Assembly (NCBI GenBank): GCA_903832055.1
Contig: CAILAC010000010.1
Location: 310,001 to 374,000, forward strand
Source: an uncultured Acidobacteriota bacterium
Lineage (GTDB): Bacteria; Acidobacteriota; Terriglobia; Terriglobales; Acidobacteriaceae
DNA: 64,000 nucleotides
Direction: 5' to 3'
A program made the translations under genes and the position numbers. Numbering within the stretch: the first letter of the stretch is position 1; the number at the start of each line of letters is the position of its first letter. The notes beneath the pieces are model-generated. The model saw only the letters and a program-made list of their open reading frames with translations. It ran no database searches and had not been told where the DNA came from. Shown piece by piece: positions 54,554 through 63,597 of this stretch.

Positions 54554-54832
54554 ATGGCTACTCATGCCTCACTCAACAAGATCAAGCGAAGCTTCACAAT
54601 CACTCCCGAATCGGCCGCGTTTCTGCGCGAAGCACGGAGGGAAGTCAACGCCGGCTCTGACTCCGAGACGCTTGATCTGCTGCTCAAAGAGTTGATTGAA
54701 AAACGCAAACTAGCAGAGATTGATGCGGCATTTAAAGACTATTACGATACCGCGTCCGACGAGCAATTGGCGGAAGAGCGAGAATGGGCCGAGATGGTAG
54801 GTCCAAATGTTCTGGCTGGCATTGAACCTTGA
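54554..54832 (+). CDS. Antitoxin of a MazF-type module
   Basis: 92 residues: MATHASLNKIKRSFTITPES, a helix AAFLREARREVNAGSDSETL, and an acidic tail YDTASDEQLAEEREWAEMVG. Such short MazE- or RHH-like antitoxins precede MazF toxins. The frame is contained in a longer open frame from 54164, which is only a shadow of the Nudix gene. The stop codon overlaps a possible toxin TTG start. Confidence 0.8.
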   Translation: MATHASLNKIKRSFTITPESAAFLREARREVNAGSDSETLDLLLKELIEKRKLAEIDAAFKDYYDTASDEQLAEEREWAEMVGPNVLAGIEP

Positions 54833-54855
54833 GCCCTGCTGCGGAAAGACTCCCG

Positions 54856-55200
54856 ATGCGCGGAGAGATTTGGTGGACTCAGTTTCCTACGGACCCTGCG
54901 GACAAGGGTCGGCGCCCTGCCATCGTTGTCTCTGCGAATGGTCGTAACAGCAATCCACGAGCAAATACGATTCTCGTTATTCCTCTTTCCACTTCAATTC
55001 ACAAATTGGGCCCTGCGCATTTGCTGCTGCGCTCAGGGGAAACGGGTCTCCGCGAGGACTGCACAGCTCAAGCTGAAAACGTGTGTGTTATCCGCCGAGA
55101 TCAGCTTTCCGGTCCGGTTCTCGGCCATCGAGCGGTTTCGCACTCGCAAATTTGCCGCCTCGCTTCCTTGGTCAGAACGGCAATGGGCTGCGTCGATTAG
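54856..55200 (+). CDS. MazF/PemK-type endoribonuclease toxin
   Basis: 114 residues: MRGEIWWTQFPTDPADKGRR PAIVV is the MazF core start, followed by SNPRANTILVIPLSTSI and AENVCVIRRDQLSGPVLGHR. MazF cuts mRNA or rRNA at short motifs. ATG 54856 has GGAAAG eight bases upstream and is preferred over TTG 54829. It is convergent with the NRAMP gene (35 bases between the ends). Confidence 0.9.
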   Translation: MRGEIWWTQFPTDPADKGRRPAIVVSANGRNSNPRANTILVIPLSTSIHKLGPAHLLLRSGETGLREDCTAQAENVCVIRRDQLSGPVLGHRAVSHSQICRLASLVRTAMGCVD

Positions 55201-55234
55201 ATATCCAAAAAAACGGGATTGAAGGTCGCTCAGC

Positions 55235-56473
55235 CTAGTGATGCGCAAAAATCAGCGCCACATTCAGCCCAATCACAATCAGGCTCGTCGCCCACGCAAT
55301 CACGTTGAAGAAGCGCGAATTCACATACTCCCCCATCAAATCCTTCCGGTTGATCAGGATCAGCATCAGCACAATCACCACCGGCAGCAGAATCCCGTTC
55401 AGCACCTGCGACAGAATCGCCATGCTCACCAGCTGCGAGTCCGGCAGCGCAATCACCGCAATCGCGCCGCCCACAATCAGCAGGGTGTAGAGCCAGTAAA
55501 AGATCGGCGCTTCCTTGAAGCTCTTGTCTACCCCCGACTCCAGCCCCAGACCCTCGCACACCGTGTAGGCCGTTGAGAGCGGCAAAATCGACGCCGCAAA
55601 CAGCGATGCGTTGAACAGCCCAAAGGCAAACAGAATGAACGCGTAATTCCCCGCCAGCGGCCGCATTGCATCGGCCGCATCCGCCGGCACCTGAATCGCT
55701 CCCATCCCGTGCACAAAGAGCGTCGCCGCGCAGGCCACCACGATGAACCACGCCACAATATCCGTGAAAAAACTGCCCACAATCACGTCAATCCGGCTCG
55801 CCGCGTAGTCCTTCACCCGCACCCCCTTCTCCACAATCGAGGACTGCAGGTAAAACTGCATCCACGGCGCAATCGTCGTTCCCACCACCCCGATGGCCAT
55901 GTAAATGTAATCGCTCGTCCAGGCCGTCTTCGGCGGCATCTGCACCGTCGCCAGCAGCGCGTCATGCCAGCTCGGCTGCGAAAGCACCCCGGCAAAGATG
56001 TACGCAATGTACACGACCGACGCCACAAGAAAGACCTTCTCCACGCGCTTGTAATCGCCCCGCACCGCGAGAAACCACACAATCGTCGCGCAGATCGGCA
56101 CCGAAATAAATCGCGAAACGTGAAACAGCCTCAGGCTGCCCGCAATGCCAATAAACTCCGTGATGACGTTGGTGAAATTCACCACCACCAGCAGCACCAT
56201 CATCACCACCGTCACCCGCAGGCCAAACTCCTCTCGGATCAGGTCGCTCAGGCCCTTGCCCGTCACCACGCCCATGCGCGCGCACATCTCCTGCACCACA
56301 ATCAGCGCCAGCGTAATCGGAATCATCGTCCAAAGCAGCGTGTACCCGTACTGCGCGCCCGCCTGCGAATAGGTGAGGATGCCACCCGAGTCATTATCGA
56401 CATTGGCCGTGATGAATCCCGGACCGAGCACGGCCAGAAACAGCATGATCCGGATTCGCCAGCGCTTCCACAT
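55235..56473 (-). CDS. NRAMP-family divalent metal transporter, NRMT-like
   Basis: 412 residues, about 11 helices. It has the NRAMP layout, but the TM1 metal site reads ITANVDNDSGGIL instead of the DPGN motif. TM6 reads GTTIAPWMQFY instead of a Met-Pro-His motif. Replacement of both sites is what the Nramp-related magnesium transporters (NRMT) show, so Mg or a hard cation may be the substrate rather than Mn/Fe. ATG 56473 starts MWKRWRIRIM. It stands alone. Confidence 0.85.
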   Translation of the reverse strand: MWKRWRIRIMLFLAVLGPGFITANVDNDSGGILTYSQAGAQYGYTLLWTMIPITLALIVVQEMCARMGVVTGKGLSDLIREEFGLRVTVVMMVLLVVVNFTNVITEFIGIAGSLRLFHVSRFISVPICATIVWFLAVRGDYKRVEKVFLVASVVYIAYIFAGVLSQPSWHDALLATVQMPPKTAWTSDYIYMAIGVVGTTIAPWMQFYLQSSIVEKGVRVKDYAASRIDVIVGSFFTDIVAWFIVVACAATLFVHGMGAIQVPADAADAMRPLAGNYAFILFAFGLFNASLFAASILPLSTAYTVCEGLGLESGVDKSFKEAPIFYWLYTLLIVGGAIAVIALPDSQLVSMAILSQVLNGILLPVVIVLMLILINRKDLMGEYVNSRFFNVIAWATSLIVIGLNVALIFAHH

Positions 56474-56696
56474 TCTCTTGATTCCCTGCCCCGGCCCGGC
56501 TCACGGCCCCGCCTCTAAGGTGATAATCCCTCCTGAACATATCATCCGGCAGCAGGGGTCTGACACTCGCGATTGCTCCTCTGCCAACCCGCTCCAGTTT
56601 TGCGTAGCATCCTTGGCCAAACAGGGTTAGTATGGCGGGCAACCCCGTTTGCCGTTTCACCAATGCTCCCAACTAAGTTGAAGGAGAATGGAACGA

Positions 56697-57986
56697 ATGC
56701 CCTCGCGTCTCACAGCGCAATTGGTCCGCTGTACTTTCCACCTCTTCGGCTCCGCAATCCTCTTCGCCTTCTCCATCGCCGCCCCTGCCCAGAGCCTGCC
56801 AAACTCCCAACTCGTTCCAATTCCGCCGATCGAGTCATCCAAACCCTCCGACTCCCCCAAAATCAAACCCCGTCCCAAAAAGGCCGCCACCACCACCGCT
56901 CCTGCGCCGCGGCCAGCGACCACCCAGATCTCGCCGGTCCCCCCCGTGCAAATGATCCCAGGGATGCCCGTTCAGGGCAGTCCCTTGCCCAGCAACGAAT
57001 CGGCAACCACCCCGGCGGCAGAGGCCACCACCTCCATGCCGCTCAAAATCACCCTCACCCCCTCAGAAACACCCCTCAAAATTGGCTCCACCTCAAACAT
57101 CGCCGCCAATATCCAGAACATCTCCAGCAAGCCCGTCCTCGTCTTCCTCAACACCATGGAGCTGCGCACCCACTCCATCGTCGCCGCCAGCACCTCCCGA
57201 TGCGTGCTCGCCATGACCCCCAACTACAACGGAGCCTACGGCGACGACATCGTCCTCCAGCCCCAGGATCAGGTCAGCGTTCTCTTCAACCTTTCGCAGG
57301 GCGCTGCCCCTGCCGAGGACTTCATTGACACGCCCCAACTGAACACTCCAGCCACCTCCGCCGCTCCAGCGCGTCCCATACCGACCAAAAAGCAACTGCA
57401 GGAAGCACGCGATGCCTGCGACGCCGGCCTCCTGGGCCCCATCAAGCGGGCACTGGATTTCTCACCCGGTAATTACGACTACTTCTTCTCTGGCTATTTC
57501 TCTCTTTGCATTCAACCGACTGACACCGCCTGCCGCTTGCCCGTCCGCGCCCTCGCCCTCAGCGCCACCTTCCCCGTCGGCATTGACCAGACCTCCATCA
57601 TCCTGTTTGCCATGATCGGCGGATGGCTGGCCTTGCTCGTCGTCACTTTCAATGACTCCAACAAGACCGGGTCTTCTGACCACTACTCACCCGACAGGCC
57701 AACCCGCAACGGCTGGTACTGGCTCTGGGATCGCCTCACCCTCACCGGCGGAGGACGCGCCACCGGCAAATTCTTCATCCGCTTCATCGGCGTCGCCATC
57801 CTCAGCGCCGCCTTTACTATCGTTTCCTCACGGCTCTCCGATACCCAGTTGCCCGTGAAAATCACCATCCTCGATGCCTGGGGAGCCATGACCGTCGGCT
57901 TTGTCTCCTACTTCATCGGGCAAAAATTCATCCTCACCCTCACCAATTGGGGCAGCACCGGCATCAAGCCCGCCGCAAAAGACTAA
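56697..57986 (+). CDS. Exported or membrane-anchored hypothetical protein upstream of GH172
   Basis: 429 residues. The signal peptide is about 1-32 (FGSAILFAFSIAAPAQ), followed by a Pro/Ser/Thr linker to about 105 and an Ig-like beta domain (LKITLTPSETPLKIGSTSN). Then come two to three hydrophobic helices (SIILFAMIGGWLALLVVTF, FIRFIGVAILSAAFTIV, WGAMTVGFVSYFIGQKFIL). AAGGAG lies 10 bases before ATG 56697; ATG 56688 is too close to it. The GH172 gene follows after 19 bases, so the two are likely one operon. No family recognised. Confidence 0.75.
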   Translation: MPSRLTAQLVRCTFHLFGSAILFAFSIAAPAQSLPNSQLVPIPPIESSKPSDSPKIKPRPKKAATTTAPAPRPATTQISPVPPVQMIPGMPVQGSPLPSNESATTPAAEATTSMPLKITLTPSETPLKIGSTSNIAANIQNISSKPVLVFLNTMELRTHSIVAASTSRCVLAMTPNYNGAYGDDIVLQPQDQVSVLFNLSQGAAPAEDFIDTPQLNTPATSAAPARPIPTKKQLQEARDACDAGLLGPIKRALDFSPGNYDYFFSGYFSLCIQPTDTACRLPVRALALSATFPVGIDQTSIILFAMIGGWLALLVVTFNDSNKTGSSDHYSPDRPTRNGWYWLWDRLTLTGGGRATGKFFIRFIGVAILSAAFTIVSSRLSDTQLPVKITILDAWGAMTVGFVSYFIGQKFILTLTNWGSTGIKPAAKD

Positions 57987-58005
57987 CGCCAAAAGGAAGT
58001 TCACA

Positions 58006-59259
58006 ATGACTGAGATGAACAACGAAAAGAAAGCAGCAACCGCACCGGAACGAATTTCAGTCAACGCCCCGGTCAGCCAGGCTGCGCTCGGTCGCCGCCG
58101 CATGCTCGGCATGCTTGCATCTGGTGCAGCACTCGCAAGTCTCTCTCCGTTGCCAGCCGATGCAGCTGCTCCCGACCCCGCCGCCGCACACCCGCCAGAA
58201 AACCTCTTCACCCAGGCCCGTCTGCGCTCCTACAAGGCCCGCCGCAACTCAAGCTGGGATAAAACCGGCGGCAACGCAGACGCTGTTACCGTGGAGCCCG
58301 GCAAATCCGCCACCGTCCTCGATATCACCGGCGCTGGCGTCATCACCCACATCTGGTTCACCATCGCCACAGCTGACCAGCACCACCTCAAGAACCTCGT
58401 CCTCCGCGCCTGGTGGGACGGCGAATCTACCCCCTCCATCGAAGCCCCCATCGGCGATTTCTTTGGCCTCGGTCTCGGCGAATACTTCGTCTACCAGTCG
58501 GCGCTCCTCGCCGTCGCCTCCGTCAAAGCCCTCAACGCATACTTCCAGATGCCTTTCTCCACCGCCGCGCGCATCACCGTGACCAACCAGGGGCAAGTTA
58601 AAACCGACGCTCTCTACTTCGCCATCGACTACGTCACAATGCCCGAAATCCCCTCCGATCTGGGCCGCTTCCACGCCCAGTACCGCCAGGCCGCACCCTG
58701 CAAAGGCATCGTCAACGACTGGCAGGTCAACTGGGATAAATCCGTCGACGCCCTCAAAAACCTCGACGGCAAAGACAACTACGTCTTCGTCGAAGCCACC
58801 GGCCGCGGCCACTTCGTCGGCGTCACCCAGGCTGTGCTGCAAAATCAAGAGGGCTGGTTCGGCGAGGGCGACGACATGATCTTCATCGATGGAGACACCC
58901 AGCCAACGATTCAGGGCACCGGCACCGAGGATTACTACAACGGCGCCTGGGACTTCAACAGCAAGCCCTTCGCCTTCCAGCACAATGGCGCTCCCTACAT
59001 CACCGGCGACGAACGCCTCGGCAGCCGCTACTGCCTCTACCGCTGGCACACCGAGTCACCCATCACCTTCGAGAAATCTATCCGCGTCACCATCGAGCAC
59101 GGCCACGGCAACTGCCGCTCTGACGATTTCTATTCCGTCGCCTACTGGTACCAGACCGAACCCCACGCGCCCTTCCCGGAGCTCCCCGCTCCACAAGCCC
59201 GTATCCCACGGATCTACCAGGCTGGCGCCGCCGGTGCCGCTCCACCCCCTGGCGAATAG
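58006..59259 (+). CDS. GH172 (DUF2961) family glycosidase, Tat-exported
   Basis: 417 residues. Tat signal LGRRRMLGMLASGAALASLS. The body contains GAGVITHIWFTIATADQHHL and DFFGLGLGEYFVYQSALL, and GTGTEDYYNGAWDF, the conserved glutamate-containing motif. GH172 members act on difructose anhydrides, alpha-D-fructofuranosides or D-arabinan. ATG 58006 with AAAAGGAAG upstream; the frame to 57901 is antisense-like noise over the end of the preceding gene. It probably works in the periplasm. Confidence 0.87.
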   Translation: MTEMNNEKKAATAPERISVNAPVSQAALGRRRMLGMLASGAALASLSPLPADAAAPDPAAAHPPENLFTQARLRSYKARRNSSWDKTGGNADAVTVEPGKSATVLDITGAGVITHIWFTIATADQHHLKNLVLRAWWDGESTPSIEAPIGDFFGLGLGEYFVYQSALLAVASVKALNAYFQMPFSTAARITVTNQGQVKTDALYFAIDYVTMPEIPSDLGRFHAQYRQAAPCKGIVNDWQVNWDKSVDALKNLDGKDNYVFVEATGRGHFVGVTQAVLQNQEGWFGEGDDMIFIDGDTQPTIQGTGTEDYYNGAWDFNSKPFAFQHNGAPYITGDERLGSRYCLYRWHTESPITFEKSIRVTIEHGHGNCRSDDFYSVAYWYQTEPHAPFPELPAPQARIPRIYQAGAAGAAPPPGE

Positions 59260-59295
59260 AGCTGCTTTACCTCGGAAAATGGGAGAGTTTTGCCG

Positions 59296-59967
59296 ATGCG
59301 AGTTCTCATCTTTGGAGCCACAGGAATGGTCGGCCAGGGCGTCTTGCGCGAGTGCCTGCTCGCCGAAGATGTCGAGCACGTGCTCGCCGTCGGCCGCACC
59401 GCGACCGGACTCCATCAATCGAAATTGCGCGAACTGGTCATTGCCGATCTCCACAACGTTGCCGCCTATGAAAGCCAGTTGCGCGGCTTCGACTCCTGCT
59501 TCTACTGCCTTGGCGTCTCTTCGGCAGGCATTACGGAAGCCGCCTACACCGCACTCACCTATGAACTGACCTTCGCAATTGCTTCAAGACTGGCCCTGCT
59601 CAAGCCCACCATGACGTTCGTTTATGTTTCAGGCCAGGGCACTGACAGCTCCGAGCGCGGCAGAATCATGTGGGCACGCATTAAGGGCCGCCTCGAAAAC
59701 GCCCTCCTGCGCATGCCCTTCCACGCCTGTATGTTCCGCCCCGGTCTCATCGTCCCCCTGCACGGCATCCGCTCCAAAACCCGCGCCTACCGCATCCTCT
59801 ACACCGCCATGAAGCCCCTGCTCCCCCTGCTGCACCGCGCCTTCCCCAACCACGTCCTCACCACCGAAGAAGTAGGCCAGGCCATGCTCACTGCAGCCCG
59901 GAACGGCACCACCAAAACGATCCTCGAAACCAAAGACCTCCGGGCACTTTTGTCGTCCGCGAACTAG
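59296..59967 (+). CDS. NAD(P)-binding Rossmann-fold protein (atypical SDR)
   Basis: 223 residues: MRVLIFGATGMVGQGVLREC is the NAD(P) motif at the N-terminus, then FDSCFYCLGVSSAGITEAAY and FVYVSGQGTD. These resemble atypical SDRs (NmrA/YwnB-like) whose substrate is unknown. ATG 59296 has GGGAGAG eight bases upstream. It overlaps the end of the nitronate monooxygenase gene by four bases in convergent orientation. Confidence 0.83.
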   Translation: MRVLIFGATGMVGQGVLRECLLAEDVEHVLAVGRTATGLHQSKLRELVIADLHNVAAYESQLRGFDSCFYCLGVSSAGITEAAYTALTYELTFAIASRLALLKPTMTFVYVSGQGTDSSERGRIMWARIKGRLENALLRMPFHACMFRPGLIVPLHGIRSKTRAYRILYTAMKPLLPLLHRAFPNHVLTTEEVGQAMLTAARNGTTKTILETKDLRALLSSAN

Positions 59968-61418
59968 GCGTTCACTTTTTCCAGCAGCGCGTCAATCACC
60001 TCAGCCGCCCCGTAACTCGACTCATTCGACGCCAGAAACTGGCTCACGATGCCCAGATCATCGCCCGCCGTCACCAATGCTGGTTCACGACTCCCGTCGG
60101 CCAAAATCTGCGCATATCCCACGTTCGCCAGCAACGCATTGCACAGGCACTTGCGGCCTACCGTATCCTCCAGCGAACCCCCCTTGGCCAGGTACGATTT
60201 CACCGGCTCCGCCGCGCATCGGTAAGCAATCGTGCCGCCCGGCGCAACGTATGCCTCTCGCAAAAATCCCAGGTTGCACAGCCTTGGCCGGGCGTCATAG
60301 ACACCCGTATCTGACGAAGTCCCCTCAAGATACGCCACCTTGAACGGGAATCCAGTCGGCGATGCCAGCGGATCCGTAAACACCTCCGCAGTCCCGGTTC
60401 GTGCCTGCTCCAGCAGAGCCTGCTTCAAATCGCCGCGCAGCCCCGATTCCTCAGCAAACTCAAACGCCGTCCCCACCTGAATCCCTGCCGCTCCCTGTTC
60501 CAGCGCTTCACGCAGCTTTTCTCCGCTCGCGTAGCCCCCCGCCAGCCAGAATGGCACTCCAAGCTCGCGCAGTTGGGCTATGTTCACATGATCGCGCTCT
60601 CCATAAACCGGCTCGCCAGACTCTGTCAGTTGCAGCTTGCCTCGCGGTGGAGCATTGTGACCGCCCGCCGTTGGCGTCTCAATTACAAATCCATCTACCC
60701 GCCCACTCGCCCGCTTCAGCATTGTCGATGCCAGGGTGTTCGAAGAAACAATCGCCAGAAACCGCGGTCGCATCAGCTCCGGCAGCGGCCCCTCCGCATA
60801 GTCCGCCGGGTCAAACCGCATCCACGTATCCATCTCCGGTGCTGCGCCCGTAACTGTAAGCTTGTACCGCGCCGGCTGGTGCGCGGCAAACGCGTCCAGC
60901 ACCCCCGGTATATGCAGCGGAATGCCCGCGCCCATCAGCACATAGCCAACCCCGGCCAGCATCGCGCCATAAATCGAGGGCAGATGCACCGTCTGCACCT
61001 TCTCAAGAAAATTGATTCCGACCGGATTCTCATGCCCTTCCCGCGCCAGAAAAACCTCAACGAAGTTGCTGACAATACACAGCTCCACAATCTTCCGGGA
61101 GTCGTTCAACTGGTGCATCGCCGTCGCCGGATACGGCGCGTCAGGCGCCCTGCCACCCGCAACAAAATACTCCTGCCATATCCGACGCGCCATTTGCTGA
61201 AAGGGAAAGGCATCGAAAGCCCGTCGCATGTTGCCAAAGCTCTCCCCCAACCGGTCGCCATCCGCTAACCGCCGGATAAGCAGCTGATCGAGAGCCGTGC
61301 CCGACACAACTCCAAGTTGGCCGAGGCGCGAAACGGTTTGGGCCAGGCGCCAGTTCGAAACACCGACGCCCATGCCCCCTTGAATAATTTGCGGCAAATT
61401 TTGGGGGAACTGGGTCAC
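59964..61418 (-). CDS. Nitronate monooxygenase (2-nitropropane dioxygenase) family protein
   Basis: 484 residues, FMN-binding TIM barrel. N-terminus LPQIIQGGMGVGVSNWRLAQ, then VDGFVIETPTAGGHNAP for the phosphate loop and FWLAGGYASGEKLREALEQG. AAGIQVGTAFEFAEESGL and RKCLCNALLANVGYAQ follow in the C-terminal part. Members oxidise nitronates or act as FMN enoyl reductases (FabK/PfaD-like); the exact reaction is not decided by sequence. Confidence 0.85.
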   Translation of the reverse strand: MTQFPQNLPQIIQGGMGVGVSNWRLAQTVSRLGQLGVVSGTALDQLLIRRLADGDRLGESFGNMRRAFDAFPFQQMARRIWQEYFVAGGRAPDAPYPATAMHQLNDSRKIVELCIVSNFVEVFLAREGHENPVGINFLEKVQTVHLPSIYGAMLAGVGYVLMGAGIPLHIPGVLDAFAAHQPARYKLTVTGAAPEMDTWMRFDPADYAEGPLPELMRPRFLAIVSSNTLASTMLKRASGRVDGFVIETPTAGGHNAPPRGKLQLTESGEPVYGERDHVNIAQLRELGVPFWLAGGYASGEKLREALEQGAAGIQVGTAFEFAEESGLRGDLKQALLEQARTGTAEVFTDPLASPTGFPFKVAYLEGTSSDTGVYDARPRLCNLGFLREAYVAPGGTIAYRCAAEPVKSYLAKGGSLEDTVGRKCLCNALLANVGYAQILADGSREPALVTAGDDLGIVSQFLASNESSYGAAEVIDALLEKVNA

Positions 61419-61578
61419 TTAACAACCCTTTCACGATCCCGGCAAGCTGAATGTGACGTGGAGCACGTATCTCGCGCCGTTCGCGCCCCCTCAACTATTC
61501 AAACCCTCAGCCGATAAGGGACGCAGGAGCGTCAAAGCAGGGGCGACATCGCCCCCGTCTATACGCGGAGGAGAACCA

Positions 61579-62070
61579 ATGGCATCGGTCGCGCTCAGCA
61601 CAGCACCCAGCAGCATTGCAGCCAACAGCACACTCAACCCCGCACCAGCAGCCAAATCCGCGCCAGACTTGTCATCAGCCCCCGCCAGACCCTCAGCCAC
61701 ACTCCAGCCCGACACAGTAAAACTATCCGTAGCCGCCCAGGTCAAGCTGCTCCACCGCCAGGGCATTCCCGTCTCCCGCATCGCGTCGAGCCTCGGCACT
61801 AACGTCGCCGCAATCGACAAGTATCTGGGCATCACCATTGCCCAGCCCGCTGCCACTACCGCCGCAGCCGTCAAAACCAGTGCCCCAGCCGATACCGATT
61901 CCGACGCAGGAACAGCCAAGTCAAGCCCCGCTGCGCAGCCACCAACAGGCTCGGCTGGTGCCACGCCCGATAGCGGAGACGCTTCGGCCAGCGCTACGTC
62001 AGCAGACAAACCGGCTGCGGCCGCGCAAGCTCCCGCCGCCACAGCGCCAACCGCCCCGCCCGTCAAGTAG
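61579..62070 (+). CDS. Ala/Pro/Ser-rich protein with helix-turn-helix-like segment
   Basis: 163 residues. The middle, KLSVAAQVKLLHRQGIPVSR and SSLGTNVAAIDKYLGI, looks like a resolvase- or sigma-type helix-turn-helix. It is flanked by low-complexity Ala/Pro/Ser stretches. GGAGGAG is eight bases before ATG 61579. It may regulate or be a surface-linked protein; function unknown. Convergent with the MgtE_N/CBS gene. Confidence 0.7.
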   Translation: MASVALSTAPSSIAANSTLNPAPAAKSAPDLSSAPARPSATLQPDTVKLSVAAQVKLLHRQGIPVSRIASSLGTNVAAIDKYLGITIAQPAATTAAAVKTSAPADTDSDAGTAKSSPAAQPPTGSAGATPDSGDASASATSADKPAAAAQAPAATAPTAPPVK

Positions 62071-62073
62071 AAC

Positions 62074-63330
62074 TCAAAGTTTTTCAAGAAGATAGCTGAT
62101 GACATGGTCGGCATGCACCACGCCCACCAGCCGGCCATGCACATCCACCACCGCCAGCGAGCGGAGGTTGTACTTGTCAAAAACCTCCGCCACGTCTGAC
62201 TGGTGCATGTCCGCCGGGCAAGAACGCACCCGCGCCTCGGCCAGTACTTTGAGGTGGCTCCCCGGCAGCGCCATCACCATCCGCGCCAGCGGCACCGACC
62301 CGCGCAGCACCCGGCCCCCATCCGTCAGATAGATCTCCGAGAGCGTCTCCGCGTCCCCATCAAACGCGCGCAGCGCCTCAACCGCATCGGCCACCGTGGC
62401 CTCCCACGGAACCGCCACAAACTCGGTCGTCATCCGCCCCGCCGCCGAATCCTCGTGGAACTCCAGGAGCTCTTCCACTTCCTGGCGCTCCTCCGGCTCC
62501 ATCTCTCCGAGAATCGCCTCAGACCGCTCGTCCGAAAGCTCGCTCAGCAGGTCAGCCGCTGCGCCGGGATCCATCTCTTCGACAATGTCTGCAATGCGTT
62601 GCTTGTCCATGCCCTCAAGCAGCGACTTCTGCAGCTTCGGATCTACCTCTTCCAGCGTTTCCGCCGCCACTTCCTCGTCCAGCGCCGTAAAGATCGCCTC
62701 GCGCTCGGCAGGAGCCAAATCCGCCAGAATTTCTGCCAACTCCGAGGGATGCATGTCGGCCAGCCGCTCATGCTCAATCTTCAGCTTGACGCGACGCGCT
62801 GGGTCCACCTCGATGACATCGACAAACTGCCACGGAATCCCCCGCGATGCAAAACGCCGCGAGAGCGCCTCAAGAGTATGCCGAGGCAGCAGCCCCTTGA
62901 ATACCCGCTGCACCGCCCCACGCAGCCCCACTTCAACCTCTGAAACCCGCAGCAGATGCACCGACCCATGACCCAGCCACTCCAGGTCGACATCATTCAC
63001 CCGCACCACCTTGCGCCCGTGAATGTCGATGATCTGCCGGTCAATCAGGTCTTGCTGCAAAAAGAGGTAATTTTCATCGCCACGCAACGGGCTCAGCGCC
63101 GACGGCGTGCGCAGCTCCAGCGTCCCCGCCGGCGTCTCCATCACCTGCACCGATGGCACAATCTGCAGCCCCTGCCGCGTCTTCAGCACCAGCCCCGCCA
63201 CCCGGCCTGCCTCCGCCCCGGTCGCGACCGCAATGTCCTTCAAACGTCCGCGAACCACCCCCTGCGCGTCCGTAACGGGCGTGCCAAGCATGGCGGTCAG
63301 GCTGACGCGGGATGTAGTCCGTGGGCGCAT
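62074..63330 (-). CDS. PRC-barrel / MgtE_N / CBS-domain protein without membrane channel
   Basis: 418 residues, soluble. A PRC-barrel-like domain at the N-terminus (VRGRLKDIAVATGAEAGRVA) is followed by a second one (IDIHGRKVVRVNDVDLEWLG). The MgtE N superhelix is next (MHPSELAEILADLAPAERE, DKQRIADIVEEMDPGAAADL) and then a CBS pair (DSAAGRMTTEFVAVPWEAT; LRSLAVVDVHGRLVGVVH). MgtE's TM channel is missing, so this is a sensor or regulator of Mg-type transport. It could serve the NRMT-like transporter 6 kb away, but this is inference. ATG 63330 assigned at the first homologous residue. Confidence 0.85.
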   Translation of the reverse strand: MRPRTTSRVSLTAMLGTPVTDAQGVVRGRLKDIAVATGAEAGRVAGLVLKTRQGLQIVPSVQVMETPAGTLELRTPSALSPLRGDENYLFLQQDLIDRQIIDIHGRKVVRVNDVDLEWLGHGSVHLLRVSEVEVGLRGAVQRVFKGLLPRHTLEALSRRFASRGIPWQFVDVIEVDPARRVKLKIEHERLADMHPSELAEILADLAPAEREAIFTALDEEVAAETLEEVDPKLQKSLLEGMDKQRIADIVEEMDPGAAADLLSELSDERSEAILGEMEPEERQEVEELLEFHEDSAAGRMTTEFVAVPWEATVADAVEALRAFDGDAETLSEIYLTDGGRVLRGSVPLARMVMALPGSHLKVLAEARVRSCPADMHQSDVAEVFDKYNLRSLAVVDVHGRLVGVVHADHVISYLLEKL

Positions 63331-63597
63331 AGTTTTCAATCGCAGCAGACTGAGTTTAGCCTGACGCCCCACCCGCTGGCGAACCCACGCATTCGCGTCA
63401 TGGCACACCGAGCTTCCGCAACGAAACCCTGCCAAAGATTCCCGAAGAACTGCGGCAGCCTTTGAAGTTCAACTTTAGCCTGACTCGTCAAGCATATGTC
63501 TTGCCTCGGCTGCACCAAAACAGTATGCTGAGCCTCTCCGCTCAAAGCATTCAATAACTCTGCCTGAGCAATGCCGGAAATCTGGAGATAACTGCTG

